Shown piece after piece: positions 42,876 to 51,831 of a stretch of 64,000 nucleotides of DNA (position 1 is the first letter of the stretch; each line of letters opens with the position of its first letter). Under the pieces are notes generated by a model. That model ran no database searches. It was given only the letters and a program-made list of their open reading frames with translations, and had not been told where the DNA came from. Where the stretch lies: contig SVKJ01000004.1 in NCBI GenBank assembly GCA_015068525.1, positions 1 to 64,000 of the forward strand, in the 5' to 3' direction. The position numbers were made by a program, and so were the translations under genes. Source of the stretch: Oscillospiraceae bacterium (GTDB taxonomy: Bacteria > Bacillota > Clostridia > UMGS1840 > HGM11507).

Positions 42876-43937
42876 TTATTTTAAATTGGCTATAATGTCA
42901 ATAAGAATTGTTTCTTTTTCTTCAATATTTTTTACCAATTTGAACTGATTTCTTGCACGGTCAAGGTTATGGTTTGGTCTGTGAATTTTAAAATAAGTAT
43001 CTCCGTTTAAATAATCAGTTAAAAATCTTATTCCACATTCATAAGTCATAAGTTTTGCAGAGAATGGTAAAAGTTCAATTTCTCTTTCAGTAAGAGAATT
43101 TTTTGTTTCCGAAAGAAATCCTTTTGCAAACTCTTCAAATATTTTTTCATCAAACCATACTTTAGAAAGATCTGTTTCATCTTCTGCACCTGTTGACGCA
43201 CCCATACGCAGAGTATCGCCAAAGTCGTATAACATACTACCCGGCATAACTGTGTCAAGGTCGATAACTGCCACAGCTTCTCCTGTTTTATCATCAAATA
43301 ATATATTGTTTATTTTTGTATCATTATGAGTAACACGAACAGGAATGCTTCCGTCTTCAATACCTTTTACTACAACATCAGAAAAACTTGCGCAGGAAAG
43401 TGCAAATTCAATTTCTTCTTTAACCGATTCAGCTCTGCCCGCTTTATCTTCTTTTATTGCTTCTTTTAATGCTTCAACTCTTTTTACGGTATTATGAAAA
43501 TCTTTAATAGTTTCATGAAGAGTATGTGCAGGATAATCACTTAACATATTCTGAAATCTTCCAAAACCCTTACCTGCATTGTATATGTCTTCTATTGTTT
43601 TATCGTTTTCAACAGTTTTTGTGTTTTCAATAAATTTATATACACGAAAACATCCGTCTTCTGTTTTTAAGAAATTTTCTCCGTTATCAGTTTTTACAAC
43701 AGTTAAAGTTTCTCTGTCAGGATCTCCGCCTTCTTTGATAATTTTTTCTCTTAAATGAGCAGTAACATTTTCAATATTTTCCATAAGTTCGTATGGGTTT
43801 TTAAAAATATTTGTGTTGATTCTCTGAATAATAAATCGTGCAGGATTTACTACATAGGTATCATTGATATGACCATTACCATATGGTTCAATTTCCTTTT
43901 CTGTTTTGAATTGTTGTAAAATGTAATTTAAATCCAT
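42876..43937 (-). CDS. APH-fold sugar kinase, N-acetylhexosamine 1-kinase-like
   Basis: The 353-residue protein has the aminoglycoside-phosphotransferase fold: catalytic HNDTKINNILFD, metal-binding VIDLDTVMPG and LYDFGDTLRMG. The N-terminal GNGHINDTYVV and FIIQRINTNIFKNP resemble NahK of bifidobacteria, which phosphorylates GlcNAc or GalNAc at C1 for lacto-N-biose or mucin-sugar use. No phosphorylase or uridyltransferase partner is adjacent. The divergent AraC regulator may control it. The substrate is inferred from similarity. Confidence 0.7.
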   Translation of the reverse strand: MDLNYILQQFKTEKEIEPYGNGHINDTYVVNPARFIIQRINTNIFKNPYELMENIENVTAHLREKIIKEGGDPDRETLTVVKTDNGENFLKTEDGCFRVYKFIENTKTVENDKTIEDIYNAGKGFGRFQNMLSDYPAHTLHETIKDFHNTVKRVEALKEAIKEDKAGRAESVKEEIEFALSCASFSDVVVKGIEDGSIPVRVTHNDTKINNILFDDKTGEAVAVIDLDTVMPGSMLYDFGDTLRMGASTGAEDETDLSKVWFDEKIFEEFAKGFLSETKNSLTEREIELLPFSAKLMTYECGIRFLTDYLNGDTYFKIHRPNHNLDRARNQFKLVKNIEEKETILIDIIANLK

Positions 43938-44062
43938 ATTTTTTTCACCTCATAATATTTACTTTTTAATTTTTATATGATATATTATATACGGTCAGAA
44001 ATCAAATTTAAATACACAAAAAGTTCAAAAATATTTGATTTTAGTTCAAAAAGGTGAGAAAA

Positions 44063-44899
44063 ATGGAATGGAAACCTATTAAAATTGTTAAACAAGTTAA
44101 TATTGATGCTCTTTATTCTCTCTTCATTGAGAAAAAACCAGAGGGGTTTGATTTTTCAGGGGAAACTCATAATTTTTGGGAATGCAGATATATTATATCA
44201 GGGACTGCTTTAGTATCTGCAGATGAAAAAATTTATGAACTTTCTAAAGGAGATATTATATTCCATAAACCTATGGAAATGCACAAATTATCCGTAAATG
44301 GAAAAAAGGGTGCGCACATTTTAATCTTCTCTTTTAATCTTAAAGGTAAATATGCAGATTATTTTAATGACAAAGTATTTCACTTAACAGAAGAACAACA
44401 GGATATTATAGAGTTATTTTTGGAATTTATTAAGTCAAATGAAGATGATTTAATTATGAATTATAAAAAGGAAGAACAGTTCTTATATGCAAAGAAAGAT
44501 AATCCGTTGTATTTACAACAAGTGGTTACTCACCTTGAACACTTACTTTTATCTTTGGCAGATAGTCCTAATATTTCAAAGGTGTCAACCAGTAAAGATG
44601 CACTTATATTTAAAGATGTAATAAAATATATGAATGATAATGTTTTTAATCATCCAACTGTATCAGATATTGCGAAAAGTTGTTATTTAAGCCAATCGGG
44701 TTTAAAAAGACTGTTTGAAAAGTATGCAGGAATAAGTATCCATAAATACTTTCTGAAATTAAAATTCAAGGTTGCTACCAAAATGTTAAAAGACGGAATG
44801 AGCGTGAGTGAAGTATCCGAAAAACTTAATTTCAGTTCACAAAGTTATTTTTCTGTTTCATATAAGAGAGAAATGGGAATAAGCCCGTCAGAAATTTGA
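44063..44899 (+). CDS. AraC-family transcriptional regulator
   Basis: This 278-residue regulator has an N-terminal cupin sensor (NFWECRYIISGTALVSAD, YELSKGDIIFHKPMEMH). The C-terminal double helix-turn-helix reads VSDIAKSCYLSQSGLKRLFE and VSEVSEKLNFSSQSYFS, ending KREMGISPSE. ATG 44063 follows AAGGTGAG; the GTG at 44054 lies within that site. It is divergent from the sugar-kinase-like gene, which is its probable target. Confidence 0.9.
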   Translation: MEWKPIKIVKQVNIDALYSLFIEKKPEGFDFSGETHNFWECRYIISGTALVSADEKIYELSKGDIIFHKPMEMHKLSVNGKKGAHILIFSFNLKGKYADYFNDKVFHLTEEQQDIIELFLEFIKSNEDDLIMNYKKEEQFLYAKKDNPLYLQQVVTHLEHLLLSLADSPNISKVSTSKDALIFKDVIKYMNDNVFNHPTVSDIAKSCYLSQSGLKRLFEKYAGISIHKYFLKLKFKVATKMLKDGMSVSEVSEKLNFSSQSYFSVSYKREMGISPSEI

Positions 44900-44910
44900 T
44901 TATAATTTTA

Positions 44911-44951
44911 AAAACCACCAAAATGGGGACTGTCCCCATTTTGGTGGTTTT
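44911..44951. terminator. Bidirectional terminator between araC-type gene and trkA
   Basis: AAAACCACCAAAATGGGGA pairs perfectly with TCCCCATTTTGGTGGTTTT around CTG. Both converging genes end next to it. Confidence 0.92.
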
Positions 44952-44956
44952 ATATA

Positions 44957-45598
44957 CTATTTAAGGAAATCTTTACCTTTTTTATCAGTCATTACTATCA
45001 TCTTCATACTATCACTGATAACAGCATCTGGATTTGCAAAGACTACATCGTTTATATTTTTAAAAGCTATTATGTTTATATTATGCTTTTTCCTCAAATC
45101 AAGTTCTCTTAATGTTTTACCTATCCATTCAGATTTTATACCTATTTCCAGAATTGAAATATTATCAGTTATATCAGCAATATCTATAAATCCTGAACTA
45201 AGGAGATTTTTTGCAAGTCGAGTTCCTGATTCGGTTTCGGGCAAAATAACTTCATCTGCTCCGATTTTTTTTAAAATCTTACATTGTGATTCGTCGGAGC
45301 ATTTTACAATAACTTTGCCTTTGCAAACTTCTTTACATAGCATTGTTGCCATAACACTCGCCTCAAAACTTTTTGCCATTGAAATAACAACGACATCTAT
45401 ATCCGATATTCCAAGTTGCTCTATCACTCCGGGCTCTGTTATATCCGCACATTTACAAATGGGAATTTCTCCTACCAGTTCATCCACAATTTTTCTATCC
45501 CTATCAACTGCCAGAACCTCAGCTCCATTATTCAATAACTCTTTTACAACTGCTCTTCCATATCTTCCAAGTCCAAAAACTGCATAATTTTTACTCAT
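44957..45598 (-). CDS. trkA: TrkA/KtrA-type potassium uptake regulatory subunit
   Basis: A 213-residue cytoplasmic RCK protein that gates the potassium channel subunit. The Rossmann motif is AVFGLGRYGRAVVKELL, the acidic end of beta-2 is VLAVDRD, and a C-terminal TrkA_C domain begins near ISILEIGIKSEWIGKTLREL. It follows the channel gene by 11 bp. Confidence 0.93.
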   Translation of the reverse strand: MSKNYAVFGLGRYGRAVVKELLNNGAEVLAVDRDRKIVDELVGEIPICKCADITEPGVIEQLGISDIDVVVISMAKSFEASVMATMLCKEVCKGKVIVKCSDESQCKILKKIGADEVILPETESGTRLAKNLLSSGFIDIADITDNISILEIGIKSEWIGKTLRELDLRKKHNINIIAFKNINDVVFANPDAVISDSMKMIVMTDKKGKDFLK

Positions 45599-45609
45599 AT
45601 AAAAACTCC

Positions 45610-46959
45610 TTATCCAACACTTATTTCTTCAACGGGATTTTCAATAAGATTTTCTTTTCCCCTATTTACACTAAAAGCAAAAGCGAGAGAAATAGGCCCT
45701 ACTCTTCCAAGATACATAGTTAATGTAATAATAATTTTACCTACTGTATTCAGAGTACTCGTATAATTTCTGCTCAAACCAACTGTTGCTGCGGCACTTA
45801 TAGTTTCATATAATATATCAATAAATTCGCCGCCATTAAAAATTATAAGTAATAAAGTTGAACCTATAACAGTAAGCAGCGAAACTGCGAAGATGGATAC
45901 TGAACGTTTTATAATTTCTGTTGAAACCTGCCTGTTAAACACATCTACTGTTCTTTTGTTTTTTATAACCGCCGCCGTACTTACAAGCAAAACAAAAACA
46001 GTAACCGTCTTTACTCCACCGGCTGTTCCTGACGGTGAACCACCAATAAACATAAGAAGCATTGATATAAATGCAGATGCATCTGTAATACATTCTTGTG
46101 CTATTGATGCGAATCCTGCCGTTCTTAATGTAACAGACTGAAACAGGGATACCATAATTTTTTCCCCAAATGTATATCCGCCCAAAGTATATGGATTGTT
46201 ATATTCAAAAATTAAAATCAAAACCGTTCCTATAATTATCAAAAAAGCCGTAACTGACAGTGCAATTTTACTGTGAAGAGATAAAAATTTTACACATTTA
46301 CGTTTTTTTCCTCCCAGCACTTTAGCCAAATCAAATAAAACAACAAACCCGATACCACCTGAAATAATAAGCGTAACAGTTGTTATATTTATTATCGGAT
46401 TAAGGGCATATTCACACAAACTGTTTTCTGAAATTATATCTATACCAGCATTACAAAAAGCAGATACAGAAGTAAAAACTGACACCCATATTCCTTTTAA
46501 ACCTAATTCGGGAACAAAAACTATCATATATAATAATGCACCTGCAAGTTCTATTACAAAGGTCAGCAATATTACTTTTTTTACGAAATTTAATATTCCT
46601 CCTATAGAAGTCATATTAAAGGAATCACTGATTAAAATTTTATCATTTATATTAATTTTACATTGCAAAATCATCATCGCGCCTGCAATAACTGTTATAA
46701 CTCCCAAGCCACCCATCTGAATAAGAAAAAGTATAACAATCTGACCAAAAATGCTCCATGTTGTTATAGTCGGCAAGGTTACAAGACCTGTTACACAAGT
46801 AGCCGATGTTGCAATAAAAAGTGCATCAACATAGGGCACACTCTTTTCACTTGCCGAACTTATAGGCAGGCTTAAAAGAATACTTCCAATCATAATTACA
46901 AATAAAAAAGCAAACATAATCATATGTATTGATGAAAATTTTCTTGTAATCTTTTGCAA
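45610..46959 (-). CDS. trkH: TrkH/KtrB-type potassium transporter subunit
   Basis: The membrane channel subunit has about ten TM helices and four selectivity-filter loops, seen in SATCVTGLVTLPT, SAFCNAGIDIISE, TLRTAGFASIA and AATVGLSRNYT. GGSPSGTAGGVKTVT is a conserved family stretch. A frame extends to ATG 46989, but the AAAGGTG site just before TTG 46959 and a promoter whose -10 box covers the ATG favour the TTG start, giving 449 residues. Confidence 0.93.
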   Translation of the reverse strand: MQKITRKFSSIHMIMFAFLFVIMIGSILLSLPISSASEKSVPYVDALFIATSATCVTGLVTLPTITTWSIFGQIVILFLIQMGGLGVITVIAGAMMILQCKININDKILISDSFNMTSIGGILNFVKKVILLTFVIELAGALLYMIVFVPELGLKGIWVSVFTSVSAFCNAGIDIISENSLCEYALNPIINITTVTLIISGGIGFVVLFDLAKVLGGKKRKCVKFLSLHSKIALSVTAFLIIIGTVLILIFEYNNPYTLGGYTFGEKIMVSLFQSVTLRTAGFASIAQECITDASAFISMLLMFIGGSPSGTAGGVKTVTVFVLLVSTAAVIKNKRTVDVFNRQVSTEIIKRSVSIFAVSLLTVIGSTLLLIIFNGGEFIDILYETISAAATVGLSRNYTSTLNTVGKIIITLTMYLGRVGPISLAFAFSVNRGKENLIENPVEEISVG

Positions 46960-46980
46960 TTTATCACACCTTTCGACATT

Positions 46981-47009
46981 ATTTGACATTCTTACTATGA
47001 TTTTGTCAA
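46981..47009 (-). promoter_or_regulatory. Candidate promoter of trkHA
   Basis: TTGACA (47004-47009) and TCAAAT (46981-46986) are 17 bp apart on the minus strand. The region is also an inverted repeat, TTGACA with TGTCAA. The -10 is weak. Confidence 0.42.
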
Positions 47010-47080
47010 GTTAGGGACAAAGAACTCTTTAAAATATAGAAATATATCGAGAATTCCAAAGAATTCATATCGATGCATTG

Positions 47081-48040
47081 CTAATTCAATACAATATCTA
47101 CTCTATTTAAAATCTCACCGTTAAAGAATGCATTCATATTTTTTATCATTATATCAAAACATCTTTCTCTTGCTTCTTTTGCCCCCCAAGCCATATGAGG
47201 AGTCAGGCACACATTGTCATAATCTTTTATCTCAACATAGGGACTATTTTTTGAGAGTGGTTCTTTGGAATACACGTCACATCCAAGACCAGCAATTTTA
47301 CCTTCTTTCAGTGCAAGGCATATCGCCTCCTCGTCAACAACTGCCCCTCTTGCAGTATTTATAAATATAGCATTTTTCTTTAACAGTTTTATTTTTTCTT
47401 TGCTTATAAGATTTTTTGTTTCCTCCGTCAAAGGAATATGAACTGATATTATATCACTTTCGCTTAACAATGTATCTAAATCGACACACTTTACGCCTTC
47501 TTCTTTTTTTCTTTTATAACAAATTATATTGCAACCTAAAGCTTTTGCAATCTCTCCAACTCTTTTACCGATTGCCCCGTATCCTATAATCCCCCATGTT
47601 TTAGAATAAAGTTCATTATATACAGGGGTAAGAATATTGGCAGAAGAAGAATCTATATATGTCCCGTCTTTCACATAACGGGTATATTCGCTTATATGAT
47701 TGCATAAATAAAGCGCCATTGCAACTGTAATTTGTGAAACACTATAAACCGAATAACCAGGAACATTACATACTGCAATACCTCTTTTTTTACAATAATC
47801 AATATCTATGTTATCGTATCCTGTTGCCGCTTCGCAAATCAATTTTAAATTTTTTGCATCTTTAAGATTTTCTTCGTTAAGTTTAAGTTTATTTACAAAT
47901 ATTACATCAGCATCTTTTATTCTTTCTTCAACACAATCAGGGGTGGTTGTATCATAAGAAACAACTTCTCCAATTTTATATAAATAAGAAATATCAAGAT
48001 CTTCCCCTAATGTTAATCTGTCTAAAATAATAATTTTCAT
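47081..48040 (-). CDS. D-2-hydroxyacid dehydrogenase (glycerate/hydroxypyruvate reductase-like)
   Basis: The 319-residue enzyme has the NAD-binding site GIIGYGAIGKRVGEIA and the catalytic residues Arg in NTARGAVVDE, Glu in DVYSKEPL and His in LTPHMAWGAKEA. The GxGAIG and TPHMAW segments resemble glycerate dehydrogenases (HprA type) more than D-lactate or 3-phosphoglycerate enzymes. It lacks an ACT domain, so SerA is unlikely. It follows an alpha/beta-hydrolase gene by 3 bp. Confidence 0.85.
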   Translation of the reverse strand: MKIIILDRLTLGEDLDISYLYKIGEVVSYDTTTPDCVEERIKDADVIFVNKLKLNEENLKDAKNLKLICEAATGYDNIDIDYCKKRGIAVCNVPGYSVYSVSQITVAMALYLCNHISEYTRYVKDGTYIDSSSANILTPVYNELYSKTWGIIGYGAIGKRVGEIAKALGCNIICYKRKKEEGVKCVDLDTLLSESDIISVHIPLTEETKNLISKEKIKLLKKNAIFINTARGAVVDEEAICLALKEGKIAGLGCDVYSKEPLSKNSPYVEIKDYDNVCLTPHMAWGAKEARERCFDIMIKNMNAFFNGEILNRVDIVLN

Positions 48041-48043
48041 ATT

Positions 48044-48799
48044 TTAACCCGTAACCTTTATTTTATTTGCACCTATATACTGTGAATTAATCCAGTACAT
48101 AGCAGTTTCAAGGTCAATTTCATGACCGCCGTCAAAGATATCCAAAAACACACGACAATCAGGATATCTTTTTATTATCTCGTTATATAATTCAACACTT
48201 TGAGTCATTGGAACAGTATTGTCAAATTTACCGTGAAAAATTTTAAGGTTTGCTTTCGCTATCGTATCAATATAGGAAAAAGGCGACCTTTCCTCCATCA
48301 CTTTAGCGTCATTACCACAACAAGCAAGAACATGTTCACGGTAATATCCGTTCTGAGTTGTCCATTTCTCAAGATTGGTTATAGGCACATATGCTCCTAT
48401 CGCTTTAAAATACTCAGGGCAGAAACCTGCCATAAGAAGTGCCATATGACCACCACCACTAAGACCTAATAAAAAAATATTATCCTTATCGATATTTTCG
48501 TTTTCAACTAAATAGTCAATTGCATCTTTAATATCCTGTTTGGCTGACATTGAGCCACAGGCTTTAGTACAAACAGGATTACTTTTTAAATTACTGCCGC
48601 GAAATTCAGGAAGCAAAAGATTAAAGTCATATTTTTCTGCAATCGGCACCATATTTTCAATCTGATTAAAACGATCGTTACTCCAGGTATGAAGTCCGAC
48701 AAGTAAGGGGCGTTTATCCTTTGATTCTGATTTATAAAAAAGTGAAGGTTGCATTGACCCATCTATTGTAGACCTTACTAAAATTTCTGTTTGTTTCAT
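48044..48799 (-). CDS. Alpha/beta-hydrolase, prolyl-oligopeptidase/esterase type
   Basis: The 251-residue protein has the nucleophile elbow LGLSGGGHMALLMAG, an oxyanion region near VGLHTWSNDRFNQ, an Asp in FHGKFDNTVP and the catalytic His in IFDGGHEIDLE. It has no signal peptide. Such enzymes cleave peptides or esters; the substrate is unknown. It is probably co-transcribed with the dehydrogenase. Confidence 0.8.
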   Translation of the reverse strand: MKQTEILVRSTIDGSMQPSLFYKSESKDKRPLLVGLHTWSNDRFNQIENMVPIAEKYDFNLLLPEFRGSNLKSNPVCTKACGSMSAKQDIKDAIDYLVENENIDKDNIFLLGLSGGGHMALLMAGFCPEYFKAIGAYVPITNLEKWTTQNGYYREHVLACCGNDAKVMEERSPFSYIDTIAKANLKIFHGKFDNTVPMTQSVELYNEIIKRYPDCRVFLDIFDGGHEIDLETAMYWINSQYIGANKIKVTG

Positions 48800-48816
48800 T
48801 TTAAATTCCTCATTTT

Positions 48817-49491
48817 TTATTTATTATAAATTTCCATAGTCATACCGCTTTTCCCACCTTTAATACCTTCCAAAACAAAAATTTTAGCAGGCGAAGAAAA
48901 ATCGGTTATAAACATAATTCTTTTCGGTTCTATCTTATTTAATTTAAATTCATAAAAAACATCTGATAAGCGGTCAATACGGTTTACCATAGTAAGTTTC
49001 CCGCCAAATTTCAGGGCGTATTCTGCTGCTTTTACACATTCTTTAAGTGTAACCAGCACTTCGTGCCTTGCACAAGTTTTAAAACTATTGTCATTTTTAA
49101 ACCCTGAATCAATCACTTTATACGGAGGATTTATTGTGACATTATCAAAAGAATATGCTTCAATATATTCTTTGTAATCTTTTACATCCTTATTTATAAT
49201 TTCAATTTTTCCCTCTAAAGAGTTAAGTTTTACAGACCTATTTGCCATATCACAAATATGCGAAAAATATTCTACACCCACAATTTTTTTCGGATTTTTA
49301 AGACCGCATAAAAGTATCGGAATTATACCACTTCCCGTACATAAATCCAAGACTTTACCGCCATTTTTAATATTCGCAAATTTTGAAAGTGCAACTGCAT
49401 CAGTACCGTATTTAAACTCTTCGTTATTCTGAATAATTTTAAGATTATTTATATTAAGGTTATCTATAACCTCGTTTTCCTTTAGCAACAT
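48817..49491 (-). CDS. N6-adenine methyltransferase, tRNA1(Val) TrmN6-like
   Basis: The SAM-dependent enzyme has motif I in VLDLCTGSGIIPILL and the catalytic NPPY in VTINPPYKV. FKYGTDAVALSKFA is typical of the TrmN6/YfiC family, which methylates A37 of tRNA1(Val). ATG 49491, just after AGAGGGG, is preferred; a longer reading to 49536 enters the foldback element and adds residues that mirror repeat sequence. This gives 224 residues. Confidence 0.85.
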   Translation of the reverse strand: MLLKENEVIDNLNINNLKIIQNNEEFKYGTDAVALSKFANIKNGGKVLDLCTGSGIIPILLCGLKNPKKIVGVEYFSHICDMANRSVKLNSLEGKIEIINKDVKDYKEYIEAYSFDNVTINPPYKVIDSGFKNDNSFKTCARHEVLVTLKECVKAAEYALKFGGKLTMVNRIDRLSDVFYEFKLNKIEPKRIMFITDFSSPAKIFVLEGIKGGKSGMTMEIYNK

Positions 49492-49514
49492 AAGCCCCTC
49501 TCTATAAGCAAATG

Positions 49515-49663
49515 CGTTAATATCCAAACTCGCCAAAACCTTTAAAATTCGACTTTTTTGTCGTTGCCGTTTCCGATATATTTCGTATATTCGCAGGAAT
49601 TTCTGCAGGATTAAGCGAAATTTCTAATTTTAAACCATAAGGTATTCAACTCCCGAGTGCCTA
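49515..49663 (+). repeat. Chimeric foldback element D
   Basis: The left about 75 bp (from CGTTAATATCCAAACTCGCC) match the left half of element A at 17046. The right about 85 bp match the left half of element B at 22572 in inverted orientation, including its terminal CACTCGGGAGT. The join lies in the central TCCGATATATTTCGTATATTCG region. It occupies the gap between the ferredoxin terminator and the methyltransferase start. Confidence 0.82.
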
Positions 49664-49665
49664 TG

Positions 49666-49697
49666 AAAAAAAGCCTGCTCTAAGGCAGGCATTTTTT
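49666..49697 (-). terminator. Terminator of the ferredoxin gene
   Basis: GCCTGC and GCAGGC pair around TCTAAG, with A and T runs on either side, just after the ferredoxin stop. Confidence 0.85.
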
Positions 49698-49700
49698 AAA

Positions 49701-49946
<246 letters not shown>

Positions 49947-49968
49947 TCAAAAGATATCAACTATTTTT

Positions 49969-50829
49969 TTAATCTTCTAATTTTTTAAGTTCTTTATATG
50001 TTTCTTCATCAAGTGTCGTGTCCGCATTCTTTAAAATTTTAATCTCAGATACATTAAACTGCTGAACTGCATTTGTACTTGATACAACGGCTCTTAAAGT
50101 TCCTTTTAATATATTTACATCTAAAACGGTTGCTTCGCCCTGAGGAGTTTTAATTAAAGATTTTGGTCTTGGAGTAATTTTCCAGAGTTCTTCATAATTT
50201 TCCTGTTCAAAATTAAGGCAACACATAAGACGTCCGCACCCACCTGAATTTTTAGTAGAGTTAAGACTTAAATTCTGGTCCTTTGCCATTTTTATAGACA
50301 CCGGCTGAAAATCTCCTAAGAAGCTTGAACAACAAAACGGCCTACCACATACACCGATACCTTTAATAATTTTGGCTTCGTCACGCACACCGATTTGTCT
50401 TAATTCAATTCTTGTTTTAAAAACTGCCGCTAAATCTTTAACAAGTTCACGAAAATCTACTCTTCCTTCGGCAGTAAAATAAAACAAAATCTTTCCTCTG
50501 TCAAAAGTATATTCAGCATCCAGTAAAGTCATATTAAGTTTATGTTTACTTGCTTTTTCTTTGCAGATTTCTATGGCTTCTTTTGCCTTTATCTGATTTT
50601 CCTGCAAGGTTTTCATATCTTTTTCGTTTGCTATTCTTACAACAGGTTTTAGAGGATGTAAAATATTTTTATCATCTACCTCTCTGTTTGCAATAACAAC
50701 TTCGCCAAGTTCAACACCTCTTGATGTTTCTACAATGGCATATTGCCCTTTTTCAATTTTTAGATTATTCGGAGAAAAGTAATATGTTTTACAATTCTTT
50801 TTAAATCTTATTCCTACTATTTCAGTCAT
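49969..50829 (-). CDS. ricT: PSP1-domain protein RicT (YaaT)
   Basis: RicT belongs to the Y-complex that in Bacillus affects sporulation, biofilms and RNA maturation by RNase Y. The 286-residue protein has the PSP1 domain (TYYFSPNNLKIEKGQYAIVE, GIRFKKNC) and the conserved cysteine-rich region GVCGRPFCCSSFLGDF and GGCGRLMCCLNFE, which can bind iron-sulfur clusters with partners. It overlaps holB by 8 bp, the same neighbours as in Bacillus (holB-yaaT). Confidence 0.93.
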   Translation of the reverse strand: MTEIVGIRFKKNCKTYYFSPNNLKIEKGQYAIVETSRGVELGEVVIANREVDDKNILHPLKPVVRIANEKDMKTLQENQIKAKEAIEICKEKASKHKLNMTLLDAEYTFDRGKILFYFTAEGRVDFRELVKDLAAVFKTRIELRQIGVRDEAKIIKGIGVCGRPFCCSSFLGDFQPVSIKMAKDQNLSLNSTKNSGGCGRLMCCLNFEQENYEELWKITPRPKSLIKTPQGEATVLDVNILKGTLRAVVSSTNAVQQFNVSEIKILKNADTTLDEETYKELKKLED

Positions 50830-51829
50830 GAATTTCCTCCCTGATATTTAAAATAGAATTTAACACTGCCAGTTTATAATTTGCATTTTTAGTAAGTTGT
50901 TCATTTAAATCAGCCAATATTTTTTGGATATTGAATACATTTGATATACTCAGTTTTCTGACAAGAAATTCAAGTTTATCCTTTATATCAATATTGACAA
51001 CTGCATTCTCATTTGATGCTTTTATATATGCTATATCCATAACAAATAAAGACATAAGTTTAATAATATCGTTTTTTAAATCCTTATTTTTCATAAATAT
51101 ATCAAAAATAGGATTGATAGCTGTTTTATTACTGTTATTTATAAGTTCATAAAAAGCATTAAGAACATTATCCCTGAATTTTAGACTCTCATTATCTGAA
51201 ATAAGTTCTATCATTTTAGAAATACTTCCACCGGAAATATTTGCATAAATGTTTTTATTATCTATGTTATTATAATATTTATCAAGATAGATTTCAAGTT
51301 CTTTTGGATTTAAATTTGCGAATTTATAAATTACTGCTCTTGATTTTATAGTGGTTAATATTTTAGAAAGCCCGTTTGTAATCAGAATTATGGTTATATA
51401 AGAAGGCGGTTCTTCAAATATTTTAAGCATTGCATTTTGCGCTTCCACCGTCATTTTCTCTGCGTTTTCAAGTATGTATATTTTTCTTCCGTTATAAAAA
51501 GGTTTAAGATAAACCTCTTTTTTAAACTGACGGATAGATTCTACTGATATAGAGGCTTTTTGCTTTCCGTCTTCTCCTATCGTTAAGTCTAAAACTTTTA
51601 AATCAGGATGGACTTCGCCTTTAGTAAGACGGCAGGTATTACAAACTCCACATAAATCAGAAGAAAAATCTTCACACAAAATTCCTGCCGCAAAGATTTT
51701 GGCACACTTTAACTTACCTATCCCCTCTTCACCATCAAAGATGTAGGCATGGCTTATTTTTTTTGATTTAATTGTATCAATTAAGCCTGATTTTACAAAA
51801 TCGTGACCGATTATTTCTTTAAAATTCAT
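50822..51829 (-). CDS. holB: DNA polymerase III delta-prime subunit
   Basis: This clamp-loader subunit has 335 residues. The AAA+ P-loop is degenerate, FDGEEGIGKLKCAKIF, and the zinc site is CEDFSSDLCGVCNTC. AEKMTVEAQNAMLKIFEEPP is a strong family signature. It sits between alr and ricT, overlapping ricT. The C-terminal region is diverged, as usual for delta-prime. Confidence 0.92.
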   Translation of the reverse strand: MNFKEIIGHDFVKSGLIDTIKSKKISHAYIFDGEEGIGKLKCAKIFAAGILCEDFSSDLCGVCNTCRLTKGEVHPDLKVLDLTIGEDGKQKASISVESIRQFKKEVYLKPFYNGRKIYILENAEKMTVEAQNAMLKIFEEPPSYITIILITNGLSKILTTIKSRAVIYKFANLNPKELEIYLDKYYNNIDNKNIYANISGGSISKMIELISDNESLKFRDNVLNAFYELINNSNKTAINPIFDIFMKNKDLKNDIIKLMSLFVMDIAYIKASNENAVVNIDIKDKLEFLVRKLSISNVFNIQKILADLNEQLTKNANYKLAVLNSILNIREEIHD

Positions 51830-51831
51830 AG

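Noticed and set aside
45072..45587. 171-residue plus-strand frame
   Set aside because: It is the antisense of trkA; Ser/Ile-rich sequence typical of shadow frames.
46990..47080. GAATTC-CAAA-GAATTC inverted repeat as a terminator
   Set aside because: The stem is short and lacks a following T run in either direction.
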